A stretch of DNA of 64,000 bases, from positions 50,464-114,463 of the forward strand of contig SIJG01000119.1 of the NCBI GenBank assembly GCA_023374025.1, given 5' to 3'. The DNA comes from Heterodera schachtii (lineage: Eukaryota > Nematoda > Chromadorea > Rhabditida > Heteroderidae). The position numbers and the translations under genes are program-made. Below the pieces are notes generated by a model. The model searched no databases. It had not been told where the DNA came from and saw nothing but the letters and a program-made list of their open reading frames with translations. This document shows, one piece after another, positions 31,859 to 43,586 of this stretch (its first letter is position 1; the number at the start of each line of letters is the position of its first letter).

Positions 31859-34800
31859 ATGAAAACATTCAATCATTATTATTATTATTATTATTATTAT
31901 TTTATTCTCCCTCTTTTCTTTTTCAATGGCTCATCTTTGGTTGAGGGAGGCAAAGGTAAAAATAACAATTATTATTGATAAAATTTTATTATTTTTAAAT
32001 ATTAATGGATCAACTGTTTCAGTGATCAATGGTAATGGTATTGAATAATCTCCTAAAATAAATTTTTATAACTTTTGATTAAAATATGGGGCTGAAGACA
32101 ACGATTACCATTAATGATATTTGTGTATAGGACTTTCTTCAGTCGGCTCCAAATCAGCAGCAAGTTCAGCATCTATCGAGAAAGGATCATTGGCTGATCT
32201 GTTGGCTTTGAATGAAAATCGACAAACATTGGCTGATCTGCTGATTGCGGCGGAAAACCAAAAGGAAAAGAAAAATCCTTCGACTAATCGGAAAGGAAAA
32301 ACCCTTACAGAATTATTCAACGGTAGGCACATTCAGATCAGTGATGGATTCGCATTCTATCTGGTCCAATCAAAATGAACATATGGCATTTTTTCTGTTT
32401 TTTAACACAGTTTATGGGTTTTTTAACCGTGAATTTACAATAGAAAAAACCAAAATGATTTGTTTTTGATCTAAAAACAACTAAACCAAGTTAAAAAGGG
32501 GAACTCGGATTTCCGAAGTCTTTTGTGATTTCCAAAAATTTTCTCAGTGTATGAAATTTAGTAAAGTTTACCTAAATCCCTTAGTTAGGTCTGCTAGCAA
32601 TTTTTTGATTTTTAAAAAAAAGTTATTGACACCTTAATTAAGACACTGGAGACTTCGGATTTGGACAATTTTTGTGTGAAATCAGAGAAAATGAGCTTTT
32701 AATTGGCAATGTGTTTAAAACTGATCAAAATGTCCAATAAATCAAGTAAGAATGAAGACAATTGAAGAATAAAGCTTTATCTTAATATATCTTTTGCCTA
32801 TAAATAGGCTATTAATTTAAATTTTAGTTCAAATGTCAACCAAAATCGTCGAACAAGATAAATTAGAAGGGATAAAGCAACATACGATAGATACAACTGG
32901 GAAAAAACTCATAATTTGAATTCAATGAAGCAGAAGGGCGAGATGGCCGAATAATGAAAGTAATCCACTTTCTCGAAGCTATTAAATTCTGGTAGAAATA
33001 ATTTATTCCAAAATGAAAATTGATTTCAAAATGTAATAGGAAATCTGTTTCCATATTGATGGAAAATCTACGCTCATTGTTATTCTCGTCCTTGAATTTT
33101 CGCAAAAAGAGAAAAATTCCAATTTGGAAATTAAAACAAAAAATTTTGGAACTTAATCATTTGCCAAATTGATCAAAATATTAATGGAGGAAAGTCGTGG
33201 AAACAGAAAAAGACATTTAATGGCAAGTGTTAAAATGAAAATGTCCAAAGGAAAAAGAATTGAGCAAGTTAAGAACAGCAAGTAATTTAATTATTCAAAC
33301 ATGAAATAGGCTATTAGTTTTAAATTTTAGTTCAAATGTCAACCAAAATCGTCGAACAAAGATAAATTAGAAGGGATAAAGCAACAAACAGAAGAACAAC
33401 TGGAGAAAAAATTGCATAATTTGAATTCAATGAAACAGAAGGACCCAGTAATGAGCCGAATAATGGAAAGTTTATCCACTTTCTCGAAGCTATTAAAATC
33501 TGGTAGAAATAATTTATTCCAAAATGAAATTGATTTCAAAAATGTAATAGGAAATCAGTCGGACATATTGATGGAAAACCTACGCTCATTGTTATTCTCG
33601 TCCATTGAAATTTTCGCAAAAAGAGAAAAAATTCCAATGTCGGAAATTAAAACAAACGAAAAATTTGGAATAAAATCATTTGCCAAATTGATCAAAATAT
33701 TAATGGAGGAAAAGTCGTGGAAGAACAAACAGAAAAAAGACAAAAAAGATGAAAAATCGAATAATTCAAAGGAGAAACAGAAGTTGAGGCTTATGTACAC
33801 AGCAGTGGACAATTTAATTATTACAGCAAACATCGAAAATGAACGTAATAATTAGATAATTAGAGCACGACTAAAAAGGCACCAAAAATCACGAAAAAGG
33901 CACTATTATAGGCACCAAAAAAAAAGCATGAAAAGGCACTAAAATCCAGAAAAAGGCATGCAAATAGGCAATTAAAAGATTTTCTTAAGTATTGTGGAGC
34001 TAAACATGTAAAATTTAATGAAAACTTAATTTTGGTCATTTTATAATTTTTCGAAAAAGTTTTTAAACCTAAATTTTTTACCAAAAAAATCAATTTTAAT
34101 TTTGGCGATCAATTTTTGAAAATTTTTCATAGGGGTGTATTTTCCCGATTTTTTGCATTTTTAATTGAATTTTTCGGAAAACCCGCCAAAAAAGGTACCA
34201 AGACGGCAAAATGCCAAAAAAGGCATTTAAGGCACGAAAATCCCTTAAAGGCAAAAAAAGGCATAATAAAAGTCAACGTAGAAACCATAAACCAATTGGA
34301 AAATGGGTTTTTTATGCTTAATATATCGAAACTAGTGCGCAAAAAATTATTAAGCGATATTTTTCGTGTTTCTTTTGGCGTGCCGAATGCATAAAGATTA
34401 GATAAATTTTTTGTTTTTCCAAAAAATTTTAATAATTAAACTTTTTGCCCTTCCCCTTCCGTTTCCCTTCCAGCTGACAAGGAAAATAAGATGATCAGGC
34501 GGAAAAAGCGGTTCGATGAATTGGACTTCTGCACTGACCTGGTATTATTTCTTATGTTGACGTATATAATTCAAGAAATCAATACATGGTTGCTCAACCG
34601 AGGCTATATCCCTAATAGAATGTACAATTATCTCATTTTACCGGATGCTTGGGTCGAAAATGCCCTGATAAACTTTCACCAGAAAATAGGTACCACGGAA
34701 CAGAATAAAACTAATGTTAAGATATTTTTTAGTTTCGAAAGCAGTCAAGAAAGTAATTAACACAATACCTGTGCATACATTTGAAGGATTTGAGGGCGAT

Positions 34801-35355
34801 GGAAGTGGCAATCGGCCAAATAATGGTTTCACCGGTTGCCCAATTTGCTTGGCAGCTTATAAAACCGGTGAAAAGGTTCGCACTTTGCCGTGTAATAAGA
34901 AGGTGGGTGTGTAATGCCTTTTTTAATATTTAACAAGAATAACTATTTAAGATTCGTTTTTTATAAAAAAAAAAGCCCCAATTCCATTCGGAGGGCATAA
35001 TTTAAATTTTTTTAGCACCAATTCCACTCGGAATGTGTTGATCCTTGGTAACAAAACTTGTAAAATATTTCCCTTAAAATTAAGCATTTTTTCACAGGAT
35101 TGAAAAGCAAAATAATTGCCCTTCATGTCGCGCCAAAGTTTTCAATGTTAATTTGATTAACTTAAAAGGTTCTCATTTCGTATGTAAAGTTCACATCAGA
35201 TAATTATTAAAAATAATTAAACTAATTAGTTAATGCATATTTGTGTTTTTATTCGGGTTTAAGCCGAATTAAACAACACGGGACAACAAAATCAAATACC
35301 AACTGCAACAGAAAACGCACGAAACTTGGACAATGCCACCTCAGAAAATATGTAA
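31859..35355 (+). CDS. RING-H2 membrane protein (probable E3 ubiquitin ligase), 289 aa
   Basis: Seven exons agree in phase: 31859-31955, 32131-32322, 34474-34689, 34733-34902, 35016-35047, 35098-35168 and 35264-35355. The N-terminus is MKTFNH, a run of seven Tyr from an ATT microsatellite, and FILPLFFF, which together look like a signal peptide or anchor. A linker with two LADLL repeats follows, then KRFDELDF and a hydrophobic helix LVLFLMLTYII. The RING-H2 finger reads CPIC, then C-NKK-H-QF-H-SEC-VDPW and C-PS-C, that is C-x2-C-x14-C-x3-H-x2-H-x2-C-x10-C-x2-C, complete for zinc binding. RING-H2 proteins of this kind ubiquitinate membrane substrates. Intron 2 (2.15 kb) contains two copies of another gene and a worn MITE. 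Confidence 0.85.
32833..33290 (+). pseudogene. Degraded first copy of a tandem pair in an intron
   Basis: It starts MSTKIVEQDKLEGIKQ at the ATG at 32833 and matches the second copy (33331-33855) along its length. Several small deletions give stops soon after (LIIstop) and later frame changes. It lies on the same strand as the host RING-H2 gene. Confidence 0.7.
33331..33855 (+). pseudogene. Second copy, open except for a 1-nt insertion near its start
   Basis: Aligned with the first copy, the start is an ATG within CAAATGTCAACC. An extra A in GAACAAAGAT (copy 1: GAACAAGAT) shifts the frame at about codon 9. Downstream the frame is open for more than 160 codons: KLEGIKQQTEEQLEKKLHNL, FSKLLKSGRNNLFQNEIDF, IMESLSTFS, a lysine-rich stretch (KNKQKKDKKDEKSNN) and the end ITANIENERNN. 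A downstream start or an unseen exon could rescue it. No family is recognised. Confidence 0.55.
33860..34395. mobile_element. Worn relative of the 21626 MITE
   Basis: The segment shares GTCAACGTAGAAACC and flanking sequence with the 21626-22158 element in reverse orientation, and has similar AAAAGGCA runs. The termini are too decayed to call a target duplication. Confidence 0.5.
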
Positions 35356-36361
35356 TGAACGTGCTTGGCGTTTAGTAAAAATCACCACCTCATTGGGAGT
35401 TTCTCAAATTTCGCCCTATGTCCTAGAATCTTCGAAAGCCAAAAAGTTAAAAGTTGTTAAAAATGCCAAATTACCCAATTATTGATTGCTTCGGATTTTG
35501 CCCCACAATGGTGATTTTTTTTACTAAACCATTCATTTGTCAACCGTATCTGATAACGAAGAAGATCATTTGTCAATTATAACTTTACCAAAATACAAAA
35601 TTTTCCAAATTCAACATTATAAGCAAAGTCCTATTTCCACAGCAGGGCCATTTTTCTACTGACCGTTTTTTATAAATTTTCGGGCTGTAAGGCCCGGCTC
35701 ATCAATCTTCTTTCTACGGCCACTTTATCTTTCATATGCTTTGTTTTTTCGCATTTAGGCTAATCTGTCTTACTGTTTTATTTCAATTTTTCATTTCTTT
35801 TTACGTAAATTATCTATTAATCACGTATCCTTATAAATCTATATTCAAAAAATCACAGAATAGATGTATATCTGTATAATCAATTCACTGATGGCATAAA
35901 AAGAATTTGTCACAATGAAACTAGTGTTGCTTCCCGACCCCTCGGGGGGGGGGGGCAAAAATAAGGATTCAAATTTTGGCTTTTTAATCACGGGGCTCGA
36001 GAACGGGGAGCAACCCAAATTGAAACCACATGACGCGACAACCGATGTATAGCTGGAAAAACTGGAGGAATATTTAAAGAAAATTTTTGAATAAGGTTCG
36101 CATTTTTGGACTAAAATTTTTAAAAATATTTATGAATTCTTCGTTTTAAAATAAAAGAAAATTAAATAAACGGAACTTCTACTTTTTGTCCCCCCCCCCC
36201 CCCGCTGAAATTTAAATATTTTTAATGGTAATTTTATACGCTGAACACGACGTGCAAAAAATTTAACAAAATTGAGGAACAAAAATAATTAATGGATAGT
36301 GAGAAAATAATTTTTTTCCTTATTAGATGCTCAATTTTTTGAAAATTTTCCTAAAAATTTT
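35356..36361. other. Spacer, no gene recognised
   Basis: It contains G and C tracts (about 35942-35953 and 36190-36204) and a loose inverted pair TTGCTTCCCGACCCC / ACGGGGAGCAACC around 35929-36016. No supported exon was found. Confidence 0.35.
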
Positions 36362-36433
36362 GGGGTGATCTGGGAATTGAACCCAGGACCTCTCGCACCC
36401 AAAGCGAGAATCATACCACTAGACCAATCACCC
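36362..36433 (-). tRNA. tRNA-Pro (TGG)
   Basis: On the minus strand the 72-nt cloverleaf has acceptor GGGTGAT paired perfectly with ATCACCC, a D arm with TCTAGTGGTA, an anticodon stem CTCGC/GCGAG with loop TTTGGGT (anticodon TGG), and a T arm CTGGG-TTCAATT-CCCAG. It has no intron. Closely matches eukaryotic tRNA-Pro. Confidence 0.96.
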
Positions 36434-38474
36434 GAATGCTTTTCCTCGGGAGCATATGCAATTTATGATCTCATAAGCGCGCATTTACAGCAAATAATGG
36501 AACGACTAAAGAAACAGTCATTTTTCTTTAATCATCATTTTGTGCATTAATTTGACTAAATAATAAAAAATCAAGCAATCATTTTTTGTTAAATTTTTTG
36601 AATAAATAAATTAATATATAAAAGTGTGAGTTTTTAACATTTTGCGTGCCTTTTATTTCAGAAAAAACCAAACTACGAACTAAATTTTATCCTTTTTTTC
36701 AAAATAAAAAATGAATAAACATTGAAAAGTTGGTGTTTGTGGTTTAATTTTTTGAAATTCGCACTGCAATAAAGCTGAACAAATAATGGATTTAAAATTT
36801 TGGCAATTTATTGTCGAGGCGCAGAAATAATGAAATCTCAATTTTTAATTTGGCAAAAATTCAATTTAACAAAAGAAATTTAAATTTTTAGTAGCCTATT
36901 ATTTGAGCATTTAGTGGTGAAATTATTTATAGATTAGTCCAAAAATGGCCGTCGTGAAAATTTGGTGGATTTTAACCTGGTTATTAAACATATTGTGCAT
37001 CAAAAATAAGGAAAATTTAAAATGCAAAATTTTTTACAAAATTCTAGATAAAAAAGTTAAAAATGCCAAAGTATTTACCAAAATATTAAGAAAAAGCCAA
37101 AAATATTTTTCTTAAATATTTTATTTATGAAAGTCCAAAATGTTTTTTTTATTAATGTATATAAACAATATTTTGGCTAAAATGGTAATAAGTTTGTTAC
37201 AGAAAATATTTAAATAAATAAAAATCCTCACCCTAATGACCAAATTTCTCCCGCCGGCGTTAAATGGAGAGCAAGTCTTTAATCCTACGCTATATCCCTA
37301 ACTTATCCAAGAGGGGTGATACTAATTGATAGACCAATTAATAAGATGATGATTGGTTTAGATTGATTAAAACCAATTAAATATTATGATTTGTGAGAGT
37401 AATGAAAAATTAAGCCAATTAAATATAAGGGATTCATTCAAAATATTTCAAAAAATTGAAAATTTTATTTAGTGCTTTAATTTTTTTTTTTGTAGGGCCA
37501 TCCCCCGATGGCCCCGTTCCAAAAATTCTGTAACCAAAACCTATTGGGTGTTGTTTCCCATTACATCCTAATAGTAAAAAAATGGAAAAATTTATAATTT
37601 TGGAGATGGGGTGAAAGCGAAGGAAGAGAAAACATTTATTCCCTACACTCTCTAATTTACTCTTGTTTCTTTGTTGCATTCCTCACTTTTTTATTTTCCT
37701 TTTTTTTCTCCCTTGGGAGTCGTCAGTCGGATAATCGAAGAGCGGACAAAGACGGGAGGTGAGCGATGGAAATCCTTTTCTAATTTATATTTATAATCGA
37801 AAATAAAAATTATTTATATATTTATTTATTCCTTCTCGGGAATTTCCTCATATACTATAATAAATTGGTCGCGCGATATTGAGATTCCGATTTTGGGGAT
37901 GCATTCGTCCAGTGCCCGGACCATTGATTTTAAATTTTACGGCATAATGTGGAGATAAAAATTTTATAGCCAAAGTTCAAAAAAAAAAAATTCGGCGACA
38001 CCTATCGGCCCCATCGGTTTGTTTCATAAAAATTGGCTCAAAATCACAAAATTGAACCCATTTTTTCACAAAATCTGTTAAAAAATTGCACTCAAATTTT
38101 CAACATTTTCCCCGACGGCGCCTATCGGCACCGCCGGGCTCTCCGCCCGTTTCCCAAAAGATTTTCTTCTATTTTTCAATCCCAAACCTGATTTGTTAAG
38201 CCTGATCATCTAATTTTAGAAAAATTTTGGTAAAAGCCCTGTTTTAATCCATTTTCCCCCTAATTCAAATCCCTTCTCTCCTCGTCCAATTCGTCATCAT
38301 CTGTGCTGGGCTGTACTTTCATCAGCGCCTTCACTATATTTATTGTTTTTCATCATCATTACATGCGCGCATTTAATTGTTTACCATTTACCGCAATTTT
38401 CTCACAAACCAAATCAAAATAAAAAACAAAATTTACTTTATATTTTTAAACAATTTTAGAAAAATAAATTAGAA
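36434..38474. other. Spacer with two weak minus-strand exon candidates
   Basis: Two short minus-strand stretches look coding. At 37829-37931 it reads MVRALDECIPKIGISISRD, then QFIIVYEEIPEKE and a stop. At about 38272-38345 it reads KALMKVQPSTDDDELDEERR and a stop. They may be ends of an unrecognised minus-strand gene. Two GC-rich GGCGCCTATCGGCACC modules lie at about 37992 and 38111. Confidence 0.3.
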
Positions 38475-39002
38475 ATGGTGCCAAAAATTTTTGAAACCCT
38501 TCTCATATTTGCTACTATTTTCCTGATGCTGCTTTTTGGCATATTTTTAACGCCAGCAGCAGTAAATGGTGAAATTGATACGTTCAAATATCGTCCATAC
38601 TTTGGCGAAGCGGTGAACCATCATTATCATCATAGCTCGGCAGAGGTCTCTGACCTCGGCGCCGGATGGTAAGAAATTTCGAGAATTTAAAAATGATTTA
38701 AATTTTAATTTAATAAATTATTTTTCGATAATAAAATAATTTGTCCATCTTTTTAAGTATCATAAATATCCACGATCACAATATTATTTACAAGAGAATG
38801 AATAGATTATATTTTTAATAAAATTAATTTTTAAATGATTTAAATTTTAATTTAATAAATTATTTTTCGATAATAAAATAATTTGTCCATCTTTTTAAGT
38901 ATCATAAATATCCACGATCACAATATTATTTACAAGAGAATGAATAGATTATATTTTTAGTAAAATTAATTTTTAAATGATTTAAATTTCAGGGATTTTT
39001 GA
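38475..39002 (+). CDS. Small secreted peptide, 67 aa
   Basis: Two exons, 38475-38668 and 38993-39002, join in phase 2 to end ...DLGAGWDF. The first 28 or so residues form a strong signal peptide (LLIFATIFLMLLFGIFL). The mature part is short (FKYRPYFGEAVNHHYHH then SSAEVSDLGAGWDF) and has no cysteine, as in a neuropeptide-like or other small secreted product. There is no clear dibasic cleavage site. The second exon is only 10 nt, including the stop. The intron carries a 142-bp tandem duplication that also copies the region next to the acceptor. No family is recognised. Confidence 0.6.
38691..38990. repeat. Tandem duplication, period 142 bp
   Basis: Copies at 38691-38832 and 38833-38974 are almost identical (one A/G difference seen near the end), and a partial third copy starts at 38975 and runs into the acceptor. 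It lies wholly in the intron of the 67-aa peptide gene. Confidence 0.92.
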
Positions 39003-39206
39003 ACAACCAAACGCCGATTTGATTTAGAATTATTGCATGGACACGTCAGTTTTTGCTGAAAATTTGATTGTCTCACTGATTATTCATTGGTAAATAATGA
39101 TTTTCATCATATTTACCAATCACTTATTTCAAAAAAATAAAAATAAATTAATTGGATGGCAAACCAAATCCCGAGTCTTGGCAAATTTGGACTCTAATCC
39201 CACGCA

Positions 39207-39455
39207 AATAAATAATGGATAGAATGAAAACAATTCTTTTTCCTTAGTATGTTCAATTTTTTGAAAATTTCCTAAAAATTTTGGGGTGATCTGGGAATTG
39301 AACCCAGGACCTCTCGCACCCAAAGCGAGAATCATACCACTAGACCAATCACCCGAATGCTTTTCCTCGGGAGCACACGCAATTTATGATCTCATAGGCG
39401 CGCATTTACAGCAAATAATGGAACGACTAAAGAAACAGTCATTTTTTTTATTAAT
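39207..39455. repeat. Duplicated tRNA-Pro block (partner about 36285-36530)
   Basis: About 240 bp including the tRNA gene, the upstream AACGACTAAAGAAACAGTCA side and the TTTTCCTCGGGAGCA side are nearly identical to the block around the first tRNA-Pro, about 2.9 kb away in the same orientation. Confidence 0.85.
39283..39354 (-). tRNA. tRNA-Pro (TGG), second copy
   Basis: Its 72-nt sequence is identical to the copy at 36362-36433, with perfect acceptor pairing and anticodon TGG. It arose by local duplication with its flanks. Confidence 0.96.
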
Positions 39456-39623
39456 CATTATCAAAAATTTTAAATGTAATTTGAGTTTGATATTTGTACA
39501 ATAAATGGTTTAATAAGCATAATTTCCGGTAAAAAAATCTTGAAAAATTTTAATTCATATTTTATCATAAAATTCTTTAAATATTTTCTTTTTTCTTATT
39601 TGGCATCAATTCAAAAAAACTCT

Positions 39624-40863
39624 TCATTTGATGCTTAAGTGACGCCAATTGAAGAAGACGACTAGGAAAAGAGTTAATAATTGAAAATTTTAATTAAATT
39701 TGATAAAAAAAACAAAAACACCTGTTGAGGCGGACCTATCAATTTAAACTATTCAAAATTCATAAAACAGCCGGTATATCATTATTTAAAAAAATTAAAT
39801 ATTTTTATTGGCCTCATTAAAAATTTCATCGGTTCAAATGTTTTTTAAAACTTAATAATTATGCCAGCAAATTTTTGCACAATTACCAATGGCAGTGATC
39901 AGATGCAACGCATTAAGCAAAAGCAGATTCGGTTGGAAAGATGGTGAGGACGAAGAATCACTGCTGTTGTTTTGTTTTGGCGAGCCAAACAAACGCGAAA
40001 TGTCCTCAGGAACTTCCTCTGCGATTGGATTGAGAGAGAGGAAAAAATGTTTACGGTATTTACAGAGGAAACAACTATACAGTACAGTAGTAACTCACTC
40101 ACCTTTCTGCATTGGTTTACGGTTGGTCATGTCTTTGCCCTTTTCGCCAAGAAAACAAAAGCAACTCGCTTCATTCGGCAGTTCCTTTTCAGACCCCTTC
40201 ATATTCTCGGTACAGTAATCACGTCTATTTCTTATGTCTGTATCATTTGCGCAGCCAAAACCATACAAAAGCGGCCTGTCTTTTAATTCTAAAAATGTTT
40301 GTTTTAGAGATCATATTTATTATGTATCATTTCAGTAAATTGTGAGCAAATATTTAAAAAAATGAATAAGTTATATTTTTGAGATTTTTGAAGTAAAATT
40401 CCCTAGTGATTATTTTTCCTTCTTTTTCCATTGAGTTTAAGAGTTCATTGACCTGTTTTATCATTTTTATTTTTATTTAGATAATTATTTATTGTTTATT
40501 TTTTTATTCTTTATTGAAATATTTGAAAAAAAATTAAGTTTTTTCTTACATTCACTCTCAGTCTAAGCTTACTTGTATCACAAATCGCCGAAAAACAACG
40601 TGTGTTGTCTTCAGTGCATATAAAATCGTAGAGTTTGGGTTCTTCATTGTATTCTCTTCCACCACGGCACTGGAGTGCTCCTTAATTAATAATTTAAGTA
40701 AATTAAATAAATATTAATTTAATTCATATAAGTAAATAAATAAAACAATTAATTAATTAGTATAACAATAAAAACCATTGCTATTTTCAAACAACACAAA
40801 ACAGCAGAACAAACACATAAATACGGTCAGCAGGCTAATGGCCGGTGAATTGTTGTTGTTCAT
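39624..40863 (-). CDS. Secreted cysteine-rich, probably GPI-anchored Ly6/three-finger-like protein, 183 aa
   Basis: Five exons fit without a phase conflict: 40863-40776, 40680-40573, 40288-40103, 40018-39887 and 39661-39624. The N-terminus is a signal peptide (ISLLTVFMCLFCCFVLF). The mature part begins ALQCRGGREYNEEPK and has about nine cysteines, including ICTEDNTRCFSAICD, YGFGC, RRDYC and CFCF followed by a DMTN that could stand for the usual C-terminal CN motif. A Ser/Asn-rich stalk follows (KQNNSSDSSSSPS). The end is hydrophobic (LLLLNALHLITAIVVFF) with a short polar tail, suggesting a GPI signal or membrane anchor. Ly6-like proteins often modulate receptors, including acetylcholine receptors. 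The family call rests on cysteine spacing and topology only. Confidence 0.66.
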
Positions 40864-42119
40864 TGTTTTTGATCCAATTAAATAATTACTTGTCAAGCTA
40901 AATAAATTAATGACGATTTAGTTTAATTACCATGAATGTCCATGTTTTAATTGCCCTTGAGATAGGCTCTTTAATTGCAGGTGCTAAAACCACTCGCATA
41001 ATCTATGCATTCTTTTCCAATGAATTAATAAATATTTGGTATATAATGAAAAAACAATGAAGAATCACCATTTAAAATTCTAAAAAAGTGGATTTGAACA
41101 AATAACATTATTTCAGCATTTTTGTGGCATCGAAAATCCGAATTCCGGCAATTTTTATTTATTTTTTTGCTGTACCCACCTCTAACATATGGAGAAATAT
41201 TTTATTTTTTGTAGAATTTTTGATAATTTTTACGTGAAAAAATAAATAAATATTTGGTAAAATTAATGAAAAAACAATGAATGAATCACCACTAAAATAA
41301 TCCCAAAAATGGATTTGAACAAATTTAAAATTTTTTAAAATGATAATGATAATTTTCAAATATTATTTTTCAGACTTATTCATTTCCCATAATTATGTGC
41401 AAAAAAGGCATTTAATCAAATTAAAAGTTTTTATTTTGCGAGAAAATTTGAGTAAATATTTGATAATATAAAATATTAAATATTTGTCCGCCATATAAAT
41501 TTATTTTACAAAATTCACTAGTTAAAAATGAAAATCGCGAATTGATGATTGCTTTATTCATTCTCTTCCCAGTGCATAATTTATTTTGTAAAATGATTAA
41601 ATAAAACAATGAATCATATCACATATCAAAAGTAAAAAGAATGTGAAAAATTTTAAATATACCTAATTTAAATATATTATTAAAGTTTTTAGCTGTCTTT
41701 TTATTCCATTAAGTTCCTAGGTTTTTAAATCTTGTTTTAAACCAATTTATAGTATTTTATGAATTAAATATTCCGGACCTGGATTTTCCTGGATTTTTGT
41801 CCAGGAAATCCAGGTCCAGGTCAAATGTGAAAAAAAAATCCAGGTACAGGTCCAGGCAAAACAGGAAAAAAACCTGGATTTTCCTAGACAAAATTTTAGA
41901 ATTTATTATTTCAAGTGACCGATATTTTTCAAGTTTTCAAAAATGATTAAAATAATATTTAAAAACAAATTATTATTGTAAATTAGATATTTTAGATTTT
42001 CCCAAGCAATTTATTGATTTTTCAAACATTTTTTTGATTTTTAAAATGAATTTCAAAAAATCCAGGTCCACCTGGATCCAGGTCTCGAAGAGCCTGGATT
42101 TTTGTCCAGGAAATCAAGG
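40864..42119. other. AT-rich spacer
   Basis: No gene is recognised. Two similar stretches with GGATTTGAACAAAT and TAATGAAAAAACAATGAA occur near 41035-41105 and 41240-41330, suggesting an old local duplication. Confidence 0.35.
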
Positions 42120-42125
42120 TCTGTC
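41775..42125. repeat. CCTGGATTTTTGTCCAGG repeat element
   Basis: Both ends of this stretch carry CTGGATTTTTGTCCAGGAAATC, itself quasi-palindromic, with further CCAGGTCCAGG units between. It is probably a short mobile element; no target duplication was fixed. Confidence 0.6.
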
Positions 42126-42292
42126 TTCTTTATTTTAAATAAAAAGGCATTTTTTATTTCTTTCATTTCATTACTCATCCCATCATTTCCCCGCTTTTTT
42201 GTTGCCGATGAGGACGAATCATTCCGTCCATCGTTTTTCGGTGAATCTTTTTTGCTTAAAAATGCTTTAATGTTGTTTTTTGTGTTATTCAC
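42120..42292 (-). CDS. Possible short exon, lysine/serine-rich
   Basis: The frame reads NIKAFLSKKDSPKNDGRNDS then SSSATKKRGNDG and KEIKNAFLFKIKKTD. Composition is protein-like. It has no splice partner or family and is cut off by the CCTGG repeat. Confidence 0.28.
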
Positions 42293-42432
42293 ATCTTTTG
42301 CACATCATTCATTTCCCCGCTTCTCCAAAAAATTTCTATTCCATTAGCGTAATTGAATGTTATCATTGTTTTTAAAGATATATTTTTTTGATTTTTTTTT
42401 CACCAAAATAAATTTAATACTTTTTATGGATA

Positions 42433-43526
42433 ATGAAAATATTTGTATTGTTATCAGTTACGGTTGGTCTGATTACGGGTTGGAACCTGCCCGAAAGAAT
42501 TGACCCCACAGAGACACAGTTCGGTTTTTGATTTTGTAGAATTTTCTTTTAAGGCTAGCTAGGTAAATTAATTTTAATAGCCTTTAAATTAAATACCTTT
42601 TTTATTTTTTCTTTCAATACCGTAAATCCCAGATTGAAAATTAGTGAAAATTTAAGCTTATTTTAAATTCATCCTTTAACTATTTTTCTCATCAAGATTC
42701 CCGGGTTCAACGAGCGAATCTCAGCCGATTTCGGCACCGGCACCGCTCCTGTCTTCGGGACCGACTTCAGCTGCGGCACAGCTCCCGACGACATCTCCAT
42801 TTTCGGCACCCGTTCCGGGGCTCCCAAATGTCTCTGCTGGTGCCGAACCAGACTGACGACGGTTTCTCTGATCATCGACTGGAATCAGTTTGGGGCTCAT
42901 CGTAATCGCCATCATTCTGCTTCTCTGGATTATTTGCGCAATGAAACCAATCCCTTCTTCTCGAGCTTCACCCTCATCTGAACCTGATCAAGTGCCATCA
43001 ATGTCTGCTGATCAACGCTCAATTACATCGATTCAGCCCCGGTCAACTTGGCAACCACCGAAAATTTCGACCTCGCACAATTGGACTGATCGGCGAGCAC
43101 CGGAAACTTTGGATGAACATCCCATGTCTGCCTTTAATCAGTGCCGTTCCACAAACCGGTAACCATTTAAATTTGTCAACACCGTAACATTTTTGGCACG
43201 ATTTTAGTGATCAATACCGTCCCAATAATCGGTACCATTCAAATGATCGCCACCGTACTGCCTTTCAACAGCATGCCAATGAGCGAAGTCGTTCAATTGA
43301 TCGGAACCCTTTGAGAATTTCTGGTCTTCCTCGGCAACTTCAGGTAATTTCTGATCAGTGATCACACCGCTTTTTGTCTCTTCACTGTTCTTAAACTATT
43401 CAGAATCCGCCAACATCGCTCCCAATGCCGTTTTCTGTGGTGCCGCCGCCGCAATTTCACTTTTACGAGTACGAGTTTGTGTCGGAACGAAGCACGACGA
43501 GTTGGGTGAGACAGACGCGCGTGTGA
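42433..43526 (+). CDS. Probable single-pass membrane protein, internal junction unresolved
   Basis: Exon 42433-42523 encodes a signal peptide (KIFVLLSVTVGLITG) and WNLPERIDPTETQF. A middle exon around 42699-42860 is open in more than one frame; the most natural reading is Ser/Pro/Ala-rich (SESQPISAPAPLLSSGPTS). An exon ending at 43158 encodes a transmembrane helix (LGLIVIAIILLLWIICAMK) and a polar cytoplasmic stretch. It joins in phase to 43208-43343 (RPNNRYHSNDRHRTAF) and 43404-43526, which ends PPPQFHFYEYEFVSERSTTS and WVRQTRV. The junctions from exon 1 into the middle exon and from it into the TM exon could not be resolved. No family is recognised. The Arg/Asn-rich tail and small middle exon are poorly conserved-looking. 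Confidence 0.55.
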
Positions 43527-43586
43527 TTTTAAAGAGAGAGAAATTTGTAAATTGGCTTTGATTTGCACGGGATAAAATGCCAATTA

